Source: an uncultured Erythrobacter sp. (GTDB lineage Bacteria; Pseudomonadota; Alphaproteobacteria; Sphingomonadales; Sphingomonadaceae). From it: a stretch of DNA of 64,000 nt. Where the stretch lies: assembly GCA_947495555.1 (NCBI GenBank), contig CANLZI010000001.1, positions 1,092,861-1,156,860 on the forward strand, written 5' to 3'. This document shows positions 1 to 8,223 of the stretch, one piece after another. Under the pieces are notes generated by a model. The model was not told the origin of the DNA. It saw only the letters and a program-made list of their open reading frames with translations, and searched no databases. Positions within the stretch are counted from its first letter, which is position 1, and every line of letters begins with the position of its first letter. The translations under genes and the position numbers were made by a program.

Positions 1-1362
1 CCGGCTGATATCGTTGCGAAATACCGCGCCAAGGGCATCTCGAGCGACGCCGAGGCGACCTATGCCGCGATGGTCGAAAAGATGGACGTCAGCGTCGGGC
101 GGATTTTGGCGACGCTGGACGAAGAAGGCTTGGCACGCGATACCATCGTCATCTTCACCTCTGACAATGGTGGATATCGCATGCCGTCTTTCCCCTCGCC
201 CATCCGCGCGGGCAAGGGTTCCTATTATGAAGGCGGCCTGCGCGTGCCCCTGTTGGTCCGTTGGCCCGACAAAATCGCACCGGGCGACAATGCCACACCC
301 ATCATCAATGCCGATTTTTACCCGACCTTGATGACACTGGCCCATGCCAAGCGACCTGATCAGCTGCTCGACGGGCAGGATATGAGCGGCATGTTGATGG
401 GGCAGGAAGCAATCGCCGGCCGCGATCTGTTCTGGCATTTTCCGGTCTATCTGCAAGCCCATGATGGGCGAACCGATCAGGCGCAAGATCCGCTGTTTCG
501 TACCCGACCCGGAACCGCAATGCGCAGCGCCAACTGGAAGCTGATCCATTATTTCGAGCATGACGAATATGAATTGTACGACCTTGCCGCAGACGTCGCT
601 GAACGCAACAATCTGTCCCAATCGAAACCAGCTGTGCTGCGCGCTTTGCAGCAGAAGATGGACGCTTGGCGGCAGAGCATAGGGGCGGATATCCCAACCC
701 AGCTCAACCCGGAATACGATGCGAGCGAGAACCAGAGACTAATCGCACAGAACACTCCAAATTGGATTTCACTTTTCGATGGAAAGAGCCTCGACGGATG
801 GCGGGTGCACGGCGGCGCACATCGGTTTTCCGTCAAGGATGGCGTGATAACCGGCGAGGCAATTGCGGGCGAACCCAACGCTTTTCTCGTCACCGAAGCA
901 ACCTATTCCGATTTTATCCTCGAAGCGGATTTCCTGTCCGATGGATCGATGAATTCGGGCATCATCTTTCGCGCAGATTATGATCCGGAATATCGAGAGG
1001 GCCGTCTGTTCGGTTATCAGGCTGATATCGATCCCAGCCCACGCGGCTGGACCGGGGGATTGTTTGAGGAAGCCTTGAGGGGCTGGCTTATCCCGCTTGA
1101 AGACGGCGATCCCTGCAAGAGCAGCTTCCGGCGCGATCAGTGGAACACAATGCGCATAGAGGCAATTGGCAGCGACCTGCGCATTCACCTGAACGGCGTT
1201 GCCTGTGTCCGTGGCTCGGAAGACAATTTGACCAGCGGCGTGATCGGCTTGCAGGTGCACAGCGTGCCGCCGGGCAGCCGCATGGGTGAACCGGGCGACT
1301 GGGTTTCGTTCAGAAATATCCGCATTCTTACCGATCAGCCCAAGCGTTTCCGCCTGCGCTGA
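1..1362 (+). CDS. Sulfatase fused to DUF1080 (3-keto-disaccharide hydrolase) domain, 5' truncated by window
   Basis: The reading frame is open from base 1, so the true start lies upstream. The first ~220 visible residues are the C-terminal part of a type I sulfatase: FTSDNGGYR and the GGLRVPLLVRWPDKIAPG segment are typical, followed by the usual end of the alkaline-phosphatase-like fold (EYELYDLAADVAERNNL). From about residue 250 a DUF1080/3-keto-disaccharide hydrolase domain begins (ISLFDGKSLDGW) and includes the signature GWTGGLFEEALRGWL. DUF1080 domains have a concanavalin-like fold, and members cleave 3-keto-glycosides. The catalytic Cys/Ser formylglycine motif would be in the missing N-terminus. 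The fusion suggests desulfation and glycoside cleavage of one substrate. The convergent GMC oxidoreductase next door could supply the 3-keto substrate. Domain calls are confident; substrate is unknown. Confidence 0.85.
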   Translation, partial: PADIVAKYRAKGISSDAEATYAAMVEKMDVSVGRILATLDEEGLARDTIVIFTSDNGGYRMPSFPSPIRAGKGSYYEGGLRVPLLVRWPDKIAPGDNATPIINADFYPTLMTLAHAKRPDQLLDGQDMSGMLMGQEAIAGRDLFWHFPVYLQAHDGRTDQAQDPLFRTRPGTAMRSANWKLIHYFEHDEYELYDLAADVAERNNLSQSKPAVLRALQQKMDAWRQSIGADIPTQLNPEYDASENQRLIAQNTPNWISLFDGKSLDGWRVHGGAHRFSVKDGVITGEAIAGEPNAFLVTEATYSDFILEADFLSDGSMNSGIIFRADYDPEYREGRLFGYQADIDPSPRGWTGGLFEEALRGWLIPLEDGDPCKSSFRRDQWNTMRIEAIGSDLRIHLNGVACVRGSEDNLTSGVIGLQVHSVPPGSRMGEPGDWVSFRNIRILTDQPKRFRLR

Positions 1363-1377
1363 TTGACGGCGAGAAGC

Positions 1378-3108
1378 CTATAGCTTGCCCTCTTGCAGCA
1401 GGTCCGCTGCATGATGCGCGGCCCGCGCTGATAGCGCCATATAGGTCAGGGATGGATTGGCAGTTCCACATGACGCCATGACGGCACCATCGCTGATCAA
1501 CAGATTGGCGATGTCATGGGTTTGACACCAGCTGTTCACAACCGACGATAGGGGATCTGCGCCCATGCAAGCCCCACCCATTTCATGCGTTCGTTCACCC
1601 AGCATCACAAAGGCATTGGGTTCAGGCGAAATCTCCCGCACATTTGTGCAGCCGCCCGCTGTCAACAGTTCAACCGCATCTTTGGCCCCCTGCGCGCGCA
1701 TCTTTTTCTCATTGTCCCGACCTTCGCAATCCAGGTGGAGCAAAGGGGTGCCATAGCGGTCCGTCTTGGTCGGGTGCAGCGAAGCGCGGTTATCGTGATA
1801 GGGCAGCATCTCGCCATACATGAACAGGCTCATGCGCCAGCGCGGGCCATTTTTGCCCCTCTCCCACATGTCGCTACCGATGCCGGGTCCATTGCCATTG
1901 GGCCGTTCCGACTTGCGCTGTTGCGCGCCGCCCTGGAAGCCATAGCCACGCAGAAAATCTGCATCGTCCAGTTGCTCGTGGCGATAGTTTGGCACATATA
2001 TGCCAACCGGTCTCCGACCGAACGCAAAGCGATCATCAAGACCGGGAACATCTCCCGAAGCGCCCGATCCGCCGAAGTGATCCATGATGTAGGAACCAAG
2101 CATTCCGCTGCTGTTGGCAAGACCCGGCGGGTACTGGCGGGTTCTTGAATTCAACAGCAAGTGAACCGAATTCAGTGATCCGGCGTTGAGAAAAACCATC
2201 CTGCCGGAAAATGTCTGGCGCTCCCGGTCACGCGTGCGGATAACACGCACACCCGTTACCTTGCGCAGCGTATCATCGTAAACGATAGATTCCACCGTCG
2301 CATCGGTTACGAGGGTCAGATTGCCTGTGCGCCGGGCGGCAGGAAGGGTCGCTGACAGAGACGAGAAGTAAGCGCCATAGACGCACCCTCTCGAACAGGT
2401 GTTGCGCGCCTGACAGACACCACGACCCAACTCTCGCGCTGGTTCGTGCTCCTCCGTCAAATTGGCGCACCGTCCGATGATCATCGGGCGGTCGGGTCGT
2501 TCCATGCGCAAATTGGCAGCCACCAGTTCTTCAGCGCAGCTCATTTCCCATGGCTTCAGAAAGTCGCCATCGGGCAGAGTATCAATTCCATCCGAATTGC
2601 CCGAAATGCCGACGAAATTTTCAACTTTGTCGTACCATGGGGCAAGGTCGTCATAACCGATTGGCCAGGGGGACCCATGGCCATCCTTGCGGTTGGCATC
2701 AAAATCTTGCTGACTCCAGCGATAACATTGGCGCGCCCATGTCAGCGACCGACCGCCCAGCTGATAGCCGCGGGTCCACATGAACGGCCGATCTTCGGGA
2801 TAGCTGTAAGGATGATCGGCATCATCGACAAAAAACTGACGATGTTCATTGCGGTAGATATGGCGCTTGCGGCGCATCATTTCGTAACGGTTGTTCTCAG
2901 CCAGATAGTCCGGCACCAGACCGCGATATTCCAGCTCCCACGGTGCCTCGCCATCGGTGTATTCCTCACTGGGGTGTTCAAGGTGCCGTCCACGTTCGAT
3001 GACGAGCACTTTCAGACCGCGCTCGCACAACTCCTTGGCCACCCAGCCTCCGGTGATGCCAGAGCCGACAACAATCGCGTCGAAATCAGCATCGGCTTGC
3101 GTGCTCAT
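1378..3108 (-). CDS. GMC-family FAD-dependent oxidoreductase (sugar/glucoside dehydrogenase large subunit type)
   Basis: 576 residues. The N-terminus has the FAD Rossmann motif GSGITGGWVAKELCERGLK and the C-terminus has the GMC C-terminal domain (HEMGGACMGADP, then GTANPSLTYMALSARAAHH). This type oxidises a sugar or polyol hydroxyl and passes electrons to a cytochrome or quinone rather than to oxygen. Its start codon overlaps the stop of the upstream small-subunit gene (ATGA), so the two are translationally coupled. That pairing is the usual one for gluconate 2-dehydrogenase and glucoside 3-dehydrogenase. Given the DUF1080 domain 15 bp away on the other strand, C3 oxidation of a glycoside is a reasonable inference but is not shown by the sequence. 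Confidence 0.9.
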   Translation of the reverse strand: MSTQADADFDAIVVGSGITGGWVAKELCERGLKVLVIERGRHLEHPSEEYTDGEAPWELEYRGLVPDYLAENNRYEMMRRKRHIYRNEHRQFFVDDADHPYSYPEDRPFMWTRGYQLGGRSLTWARQCYRWSQQDFDANRKDGHGSPWPIGYDDLAPWYDKVENFVGISGNSDGIDTLPDGDFLKPWEMSCAEELVAANLRMERPDRPMIIGRCANLTEEHEPARELGRGVCQARNTCSRGCVYGAYFSSLSATLPAARRTGNLTLVTDATVESIVYDDTLRKVTGVRVIRTRDRERQTFSGRMVFLNAGSLNSVHLLLNSRTRQYPPGLANSSGMLGSYIMDHFGGSGASGDVPGLDDRFAFGRRPVGIYVPNYRHEQLDDADFLRGYGFQGGAQQRKSERPNGNGPGIGSDMWERGKNGPRWRMSLFMYGEMLPYHDNRASLHPTKTDRYGTPLLHLDCEGRDNEKKMRAQGAKDAVELLTAGGCTNVREISPEPNAFVMLGERTHEMGGACMGADPLSSVVNSWCQTHDIANLLISDGAVMASCGTANPSLTYMALSARAAHHAADLLQEGKL

Positions 3109-3713
3109 GTGGCCAGCCCCTCACTCTTGTCCCGGACCAGCCCAAGCTGCTGAGTTTCTGACAAATCTCCGAAATATGTACCCGGAACGCGTACATAATC
3201 CGCGTTCATTTCTGTACTGGTGTTGTATATCTTGAGGACTAGAGACTTGAACTCTCGATAGGACACGCTCGCCTCGCTGCTGCGGTCAGAAAATGCTAGT
3301 TCATCATAATCGGCCAGAAGCTGCGCCCGAACCGGTTGATCGAGATAAACGTAAGATCGAAGCTGCTGCCTAATTGAAAACCGGTTGAGTTGGGCCGGCA
3401 AGCGGGACAGGCGCGCTTTCAGGATAGGCCCTGCCCACTCTCCGAGCATATCGTCGAGGAAAGTCACACAATCAGCATCGCTGGCGCTGGGCCAAGGCCC
3501 GTCGCCAATAATCAGCTCGGCCATATCTGAAAGCACGCTCATCTGCCCGGCGTCAAAGAAGGAGCCGGAAGACCTTTTTGTCAGCGCCCAGGCACCGGCC
3601 TCGCCAGTGACCGCAGGCGCGCAGGCTGCAAGGCCAATCGGAACACCACTGACGCAACAGATGCGCAGGAAATTCCTCCGTGTAGGGTCATACTGCATGG
3701 TTTGCTCAGTCAT
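3105..3713 (-). CDS. Gluconate 2-dehydrogenase subunit 3 family protein (small subunit of the GMC dehydrogenase)
   Basis: 202 residues. The N-terminus carries a twin-arginine motif (TRRNFLRICC) followed by a hydrophobic stretch ending in LAAC, which looks like a lipobox, so a Tat-exported lipoprotein is likely. The rest resembles the gluconate 2-dehydrogenase subunit 3 family (early MAELIIGDGPWPSA segment), which acts as the export partner ('hitchhiker' carrier) of a signal-less GMC subunit. The downstream GMC gene indeed has no signal peptide. Start at 3713 is the longest frame; an internal ATG at 3698 is possible and neither has a strong ribosome binding site. The two genes form an operon transcribed away from the GH106-like gene. 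Confidence 0.85.
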   Translation of the reverse strand: MTEQTMQYDPTRRNFLRICCVSGVPIGLAACAPAVTGEAGAWALTKRSSGSFFDAGQMSVLSDMAELIIGDGPWPSASDADCVTFLDDMLGEWAGPILKARLSRLPAQLNRFSIRQQLRSYVYLDQPVRAQLLADYDELAFSDRSSEASVSYREFKSLVLKIYNTSTEMNADYVRVPGTYFGDLSETQQLGLVRDKSEGLAT

Positions 3714-3747
3714 GATGATCCGCGAAGCAGGAGAATTGTCAGATTAG

Positions 3748-3759
3748 TCACCTGAGTGA
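3748..3759. promoter_or_regulatory. Short inverted repeat in the divergent GMC/GH106 promoter region
   Basis: TCAC-CTGA-GTGA lies in the 189-bp divergent spacer between the dehydrogenase operon (start 3713) and the GH106-like gene (start 3903). It could be a regulator half-site pair, but the arms are only 4 bp and chance occurrence is possible. Confidence 0.2.
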
Positions 3760-3902
3760 TAATGAGCAACATCGATATATTGCGGTCACTTCATTGACAG
3801 GATGTCCATAATACGATTGTGATTGATCATCTATGATTGACCCTGCACTGTAATGCTGGGAACTAATGGGCGTGACCGTTGGTCCGGTAGAGGAGATCGG
3901 TC

Positions 3903-6900
3903 GTGAAGCTTTCCATATCCGCGCAATTGCTTGGCTTGAGTGTCGGCGCAGGCATTATGTTGTCAGCAGCAACCGGTGCGATGGCTAGGACTCCAGCCGC
4001 AGCCAATCCCACAACCGAAGAGATGAAGGCGAAGTTTGCCGTGCCGCCGGCAGAAGCGCGTCCGATGACGTGGTTTCATGTCATGAGCGGTAATATGAGC
4101 CGTGAGGGAATAACCAAGGACCTTGAAGCCATGGCCGATGCCGGTATCGGCGGCATTGTGCTGTTCCATGTAACACAGGGAATTCCGCATGGTACCGTGC
4201 GTTTCAACTCGCCCGAACACCTTGACCTTATCGCGCATGTCGCAGCCGAATGCGAGCGGCTTGGCCTCTTGTTCAATTTCCATAATGCAGACGGTTGGTC
4301 ATCCAGTGGCGGGCCATGGATCACGCCCGAACAATCCATGAAGCGGATTGTATGGAGCCAGGCCATCGCGTCAGGCGGGCAAGTAAGTGTGCAGCTCGCC
4401 CAGCCCACAACAAGAGAGGGCTTGTACGAGGATATCGCGACCATCGCCTATCCGGCTTTGCCAACGGAAAAGATGGATGCAGCATTACGCCCGGTGGTGA
4501 CGGCGTCAGATACAGCCTTTGTGGTCGCTGCAATACTTGATGGCAATCGCGACACGAGAAGTACCCTGGCCGCCACCTCGGAGCGGCCCGGTTGGATACA
4601 ATTCGCTTACGACGAACCCGTCACCATTCGCAGCCTGTTGCTGGAAAACTCTCCCACCAGAGGGTTTGTTGCGTCACTGGAAACGTCGGATGATGGTGTG
4701 ACCTGGCAACGCGTGAAGACCTTTCCAACACGGCGCATCGGAAAATTCGAATGGATGGTCGATGATGCGTTCGATCCAGTCACGGCACGCTATTTCCGGG
4801 TCAGTTCCGAGGCTGAAATCGAGCTCGGCGGGCTGACACTGTCAACCGTCCCTCGCGTCCCCAATGTTGTTCTTCACACCAGTATGGCGCAGGGCGCGGG
4901 CACCCAATTACCCGAGCAGCTGGGCGCCGCGTCCGGCACTTTGATTTACCCTGGGCAGATCATCGATCTTTCCGCAGCGGTCGATGCTGCCGGTAATCTG
5001 TCAGCAAACCTGCCTGCGGGCGACTGGACGATCATGCGATTTGGCTACACCTCGACCGGGGCAACCAATGTCATCGCTTCGCCCGAGGGCACCGGTCTGG
5101 AAGTCGATAAATTCGCGCCATCGGCGTTCCAGGCTCACTATGATGGATTTATCGGCCCGGTGCTGGATCGTGCCAGAGCGGTTGCTCCCAACGCCACAAC
5201 CGGCGTGATGATCGACAGCTATGAAGTGGGCGGCCAGAACTGGACGCAAGGCTATGAGAACCTTTTTGCCGAAAAATTTGGACATTCGATAGTCCCATGG
5301 TTGCCGATTTACGCCGGTCGTCTGGTCTCTAGCCCCGAAAAAACGCGCGACATGCTGGCTGATATCCGGTCATTCAACGCCGACCTGATCCGTGACAATT
5401 ATTATGGCGTGTTCGCCAACATGATGGAAAGCCAGGGTCTCGAAAGCTACGTCCAGCCCTATGGTATGGGGCCATATGATGACGTCGATATCGGTTCGAC
5501 CGCCTCTGTTCCCACCGGCGAATTCTGGATGGGGCGCGAGGTCGCGCAGCTCAACGATGCTGTCTCTGCAGGCAGGCTATACGGCAAGAAGATGATTGCT
5601 GCCGAAGCGTTCACGGCATTCGCCTCGATCAACTGGCATTTCTCGCCCGCGCTCGGCAAAAAATGGGGCGATAGGGCATGGGTCAATGGCATCAACCAGT
5701 TCATGTTCCATCGCTTTGCCCATCAGGCCAACACCCATGTTATGCCCGGCATGACCATGAACCGCTATGGCTCGCACTTTGACCGGACCCAGCCATGGTG
5801 GGACGAGGCCGGCAAGGCCTGGTTCCAATATATGGCACGCGGTCATTACCTGTTGCGACAGGGTCTGCCGATCGTGGACATTGCGATGTATGTTGGCGAG
5901 GATAGCCCCGTGGCCTGCCAGGAGAAGCAAAACTTCGCAGATCGCTTGCCTGCAAGCGCGGAGGTGGATTGCCTGAATGAGGAGACCCTGCTTTCCCGCT
6001 CTCGCTTCGACGATGGGAAACTGGTCCTGCCCAATGGGCAAAGCTACAGCATGATCTGGTGGCCCCAGAACCGCGTGCCGGCCAAGAAAGCCCTGGCCCG
6101 GATGCATGAGGCACGCGCAGCTGGCGTGCCTGTGGCGATGTCGCACGAGGGCGATGATCCCACCGAAGTATTTGTGCGTCAGGGTCTGTCACCACGCGTC
6201 ACCTCGCCCGGTCCGTTGCCACTGTTCACGCAGAGACGCGTAGGAGAAACTGATGTTTTCTTTCTGCTCAACCTCGGAGACGAAAACACCGAGTACGATC
6301 TTTCTTTTGATGCAGGCGGCAACGCACCAGAATTGTGGGATCCGGTAACGGGCAAAGCTCGCACTTTCCCGGCAAATCTTGGTGCCGATGGCAGAACGCA
6401 GCTGCAGCTCAATCTTCTTGCCGGCCAATCTGCCTTTCTAGTTTTCGATCCAGCGAATGCCTTTACCGATCGGCGCAAGCTTTCTCAGAGTGTCGAACAA
6501 GCACTGACCGGCCCGTGGTCCATCACGTTCGACCCGCTTTACAGCGATGCCGGCACCATCAACACACCCAAATTGTTCGATCTACAATCGTCCCGTAATG
6601 AAGAAATCCGGTACTTTTCCGGCAAGGCCAAATATCGGCACACCTTTAACTGGCCCGCCGATGTCTCGACGAAAACAGATCGTTTGCTGCTCGAATTGGG
6701 GCAAGTCGAGGTCGCAGCCAGCGTGAATCTTAACGGGATAGATCTGGGCACTCTGTGGACAGCGCCTTATGCGCTTGATGTGACTGAGGCCGTTCGCAAG
6801 GGCGAAAACATGCTCGAAATAGAAATCGCGAACCTTTGGGTTAACCGCCTGATTGGTGATGCCGGGCTTGAGGATACCAGCGGCTTTGTAGTTGCAGATC

Positions 6901-7067
6901 GCTGGCCAGACAATGACATGGTTCCTTGGTACAGCGACAATCAGCCCTTACCACTAGGGCCACGACGCACCTTTTCCACGCAGAGTTTCTTCGAAGAGGG
7001 CGATCCACTTGTACCATCCGGATTGATCGGCCCAGTTGTATTGCTACGCGAAGGACCGTCCGATTGA
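3903..7067 (+). CDS. Secreted GH106-like glycoside hydrolase (alpha-L-rhamnosidase family)
   Basis: 1054 residues with a GTG start preceded by a GAGGAG ribosome binding site about 8 bp upstream. A signal peptide spans roughly residues 1-28 (cleavage after GAMA). The mature N-terminus has the family's characteristic opening (ARPMTWFHVMSGNMSREGI, then LEAMADAGIGGIVLF and NFHNADGWSSSGGPWITPE), as in GH106 alpha-L-rhamnosidases. A discoidin-like insert is suggested around residues 200-310, and a C-terminal galactose-binding-like beta-sandwich is suggested by the VNLNGIDLGTLWTAPYALDV segment. Its position beside a sulfatase suggests a sulfated, rhamnose-containing polysaccharide such as a green-algal one; this is inference. 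No TonB receptor is adjacent in the window. Confidence 0.8.
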   Translation: MKLSISAQLLGLSVGAGIMLSAATGAMARTPAAANPTTEEMKAKFAVPPAEARPMTWFHVMSGNMSREGITKDLEAMADAGIGGIVLFHVTQGIPHGTVRFNSPEHLDLIAHVAAECERLGLLFNFHNADGWSSSGGPWITPEQSMKRIVWSQAIASGGQVSVQLAQPTTREGLYEDIATIAYPALPTEKMDAALRPVVTASDTAFVVAAILDGNRDTRSTLAATSERPGWIQFAYDEPVTIRSLLLENSPTRGFVASLETSDDGVTWQRVKTFPTRRIGKFEWMVDDAFDPVTARYFRVSSEAEIELGGLTLSTVPRVPNVVLHTSMAQGAGTQLPEQLGAASGTLIYPGQIIDLSAAVDAAGNLSANLPAGDWTIMRFGYTSTGATNVIASPEGTGLEVDKFAPSAFQAHYDGFIGPVLDRARAVAPNATTGVMIDSYEVGGQNWTQGYENLFAEKFGHSIVPWLPIYAGRLVSSPEKTRDMLADIRSFNADLIRDNYYGVFANMMESQGLESYVQPYGMGPYDDVDIGSTASVPTGEFWMGREVAQLNDAVSAGRLYGKKMIAAEAFTAFASINWHFSPALGKKWGDRAWVNGINQFMFHRFAHQANTHVMPGMTMNRYGSHFDRTQPWWDEAGKAWFQYMARGHYLLRQGLPIVDIAMYVGEDSPVACQEKQNFADRLPASAEVDCLNEETLLSRSRFDDGKLVLPNGQSYSMIWWPQNRVPAKKALARMHEARAAGVPVAMSHEGDDPTEVFVRQGLSPRVTSPGPLPLFTQRRVGETDVFFLLNLGDENTEYDLSFDAGGNAPELWDPVTGKARTFPANLGADGRTQLQLNLLAGQSAFLVFDPANAFTDRRKLSQSVEQALTGPWSITFDPLYSDAGTINTPKLFDLQSSRNEEIRYFSGKAKYRHTFNWPADVSTKTDRLLLELGQVEVAASVNLNGIDLGTLWTAPYALDVTEAVRKGENMLEIEIANLWVNRLIGDAGLEDTSGFVVADRWPDNDMVPWYSDNQPLPLGPRRTFSTQSFFEEGDPLVPSGLIGPVVLLREGPSD

Positions 7068-7546
7068 CCCAATTTGGTTGCTGTTTATCGTACCGCAGTC
7101 AACTGACTATGTTTGAAAGTTCTAATCTGTTTGCGGTTTGCAATCGCGAAGCATCTTATAACACTAAGCTAGAATTTGATGAATATGCAAGGTGGCCGAT
7201 CTTCGGCCGATAACGAAACAATCGCGATCTGTGGGTCAGATGATTTCGACAAGAGCGGACACCAATTCTTTGTATTGCAAAAGGGAGTCGAATCTTGCGG
7301 ACTGAGACGAATGACTTAGCTTAACGAAAATCGCATTATCATTCTGACTTGGCTTCGGCACTCTCCATGAGTTCGCATTTTCTCCAGCCTTTCCAGCTCT
7401 TTCGACTGGACTTCGCTGCCGGTGCAAGCATTGGTGTGGTTGCTAAGTCGCGGTCCTGATGTCGGCTGCAGCCCCAAGCTTGACGAGTGATGGGGCCTTG
7501 GGTGGTGGGAGCAGCAAGGTGCTGCTCTGATCCAGGAGAACCACCC
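7068..7546. other. Gene-free stretch between GH106-like gene and recombinase cassette
   Basis: 479 bp without a convincing gene. Short frames here lack ribosome binding sites and recognisable sequence. The stretch marks the left junction of the recombinase cassette and probably holds its promoter. I see no clear terminal repeats or terminator. Confidence 0.4.
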
Positions 7547-7804
7547 ATGACAACCAAGACAAAGGCCAAGAGCGCTACAAAAGCAGCCGCTCCAGTAGCT
7601 AGACCTGCAACAAAGATCGCGAAGGTCATCGCGCTGCTCGAGCGCGATGGAGGAGCCACGCTTGTTGAGTTGACCAAGGCCACTGGCTGGCAGCCACACT
7701 CAGCCCGTGCTGCGCTTACCGGGCTGCGCAAGAAAGGTCTCACAATCCTCAAGTCAAAACGCAATGAGGAGACCTGCTACCGCATCACGGGTCATGCATC
7801 ATGA
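7547..7804 (+). CDS. DUF3489 domain-containing small protein (recombinase-associated)
   Basis: 85 residues. I chose the ATG at 7547 because it follows an AGGAGAA ribosome binding site; a longer frame from 7487 has no such site. A basic Ala/Lys-rich N-terminus of about 25 residues is followed by a winged-helix-like core (KVIALLERDGGATLVELTKATGW, HSARAALTGLRKKG). This is the DUF3489 pattern, a putative DNA-binding helix-turn-helix protein of unknown role. It overlaps the next gene by 4 bp (ATGA), and with DUF2924 and the serine recombinase forms a three-gene cassette that recurs in alphaproteobacterial genomes. A role in regulating or assisting recombination is inferred from context. Confidence 0.8.
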   Translation: MTTKTKAKSATKAAAPVARPATKIAKVIALLERDGGATLVELTKATGWQPHSARAALTGLRKKGLTILKSKRNEETCYRITGHAS

Positions 7805-8223
7805 GCCGCGCAAAGCTCGAAGAGGAACTGGCTGCGCTGGAGACACTGTCTCTGGCGCAGCTGCGCGAGAAGTGGAGTGCATCGACCGGCAAGCCCGTAC
7901 CGAAGGTGAGCGCCGCTTTGCTGCGTCTGGCGCTGGCTTGGGAGCTACAAGCGATTGTCCATGGCGGATTGTCGCGCAAAACATTGCAGACACTCGATCA
8001 GCTGGCTGCAGGTAAGACCTCAACCTGCCCCTTCCAGCCCGGCATGCGGCTCATGCGCGAGTGGAACGGCAAGATGCATACGGTTGTCATCGAAGATGAC
8101 GCCACCATCCGCTGGAACGATCGGACATGGAAGTCCCTGAGCGCTGTAGCCAGAGCGATCACAGGCACGCGCTGGTCAGGTCCTGCCTTCTTTGGCCTGA
8201 AGCAGAAGAGAGAAGCAGCATGA
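7801..8223 (+). CDS. DUF2924 domain-containing protein (recombinase-associated)
   Basis: 140 residues with the DUF2924 layout: an N-terminal helical segment (LEEELAALETLSLAQLREKW, LRLALAWELQA) and a C-terminal beta-rich part (PGMRLMREWNGKMHTVVIED..IRWNDRTWKSLSAVARAITGTRWSGPAFFGL). The SLSAVARAITGTRWSGPAFFGL segment resembles the RAMA domain, a small module proposed to recognise modified DNA or restriction-related substrates. The start overlaps the upstream stop and the stop overlaps the recombinase start (both ATGA), so the three genes are translationally coupled. Molecular function is unknown. Confidence 0.85.
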   Translation: MSRAKLEEELAALETLSLAQLREKWSASTGKPVPKVSAALLRLALAWELQAIVHGGLSRKTLQTLDQLAAGKTSTCPFQPGMRLMREWNGKMHTVVIEDDATIRWNDRTWKSLSAVARAITGTRWSGPAFFGLKQKREAA

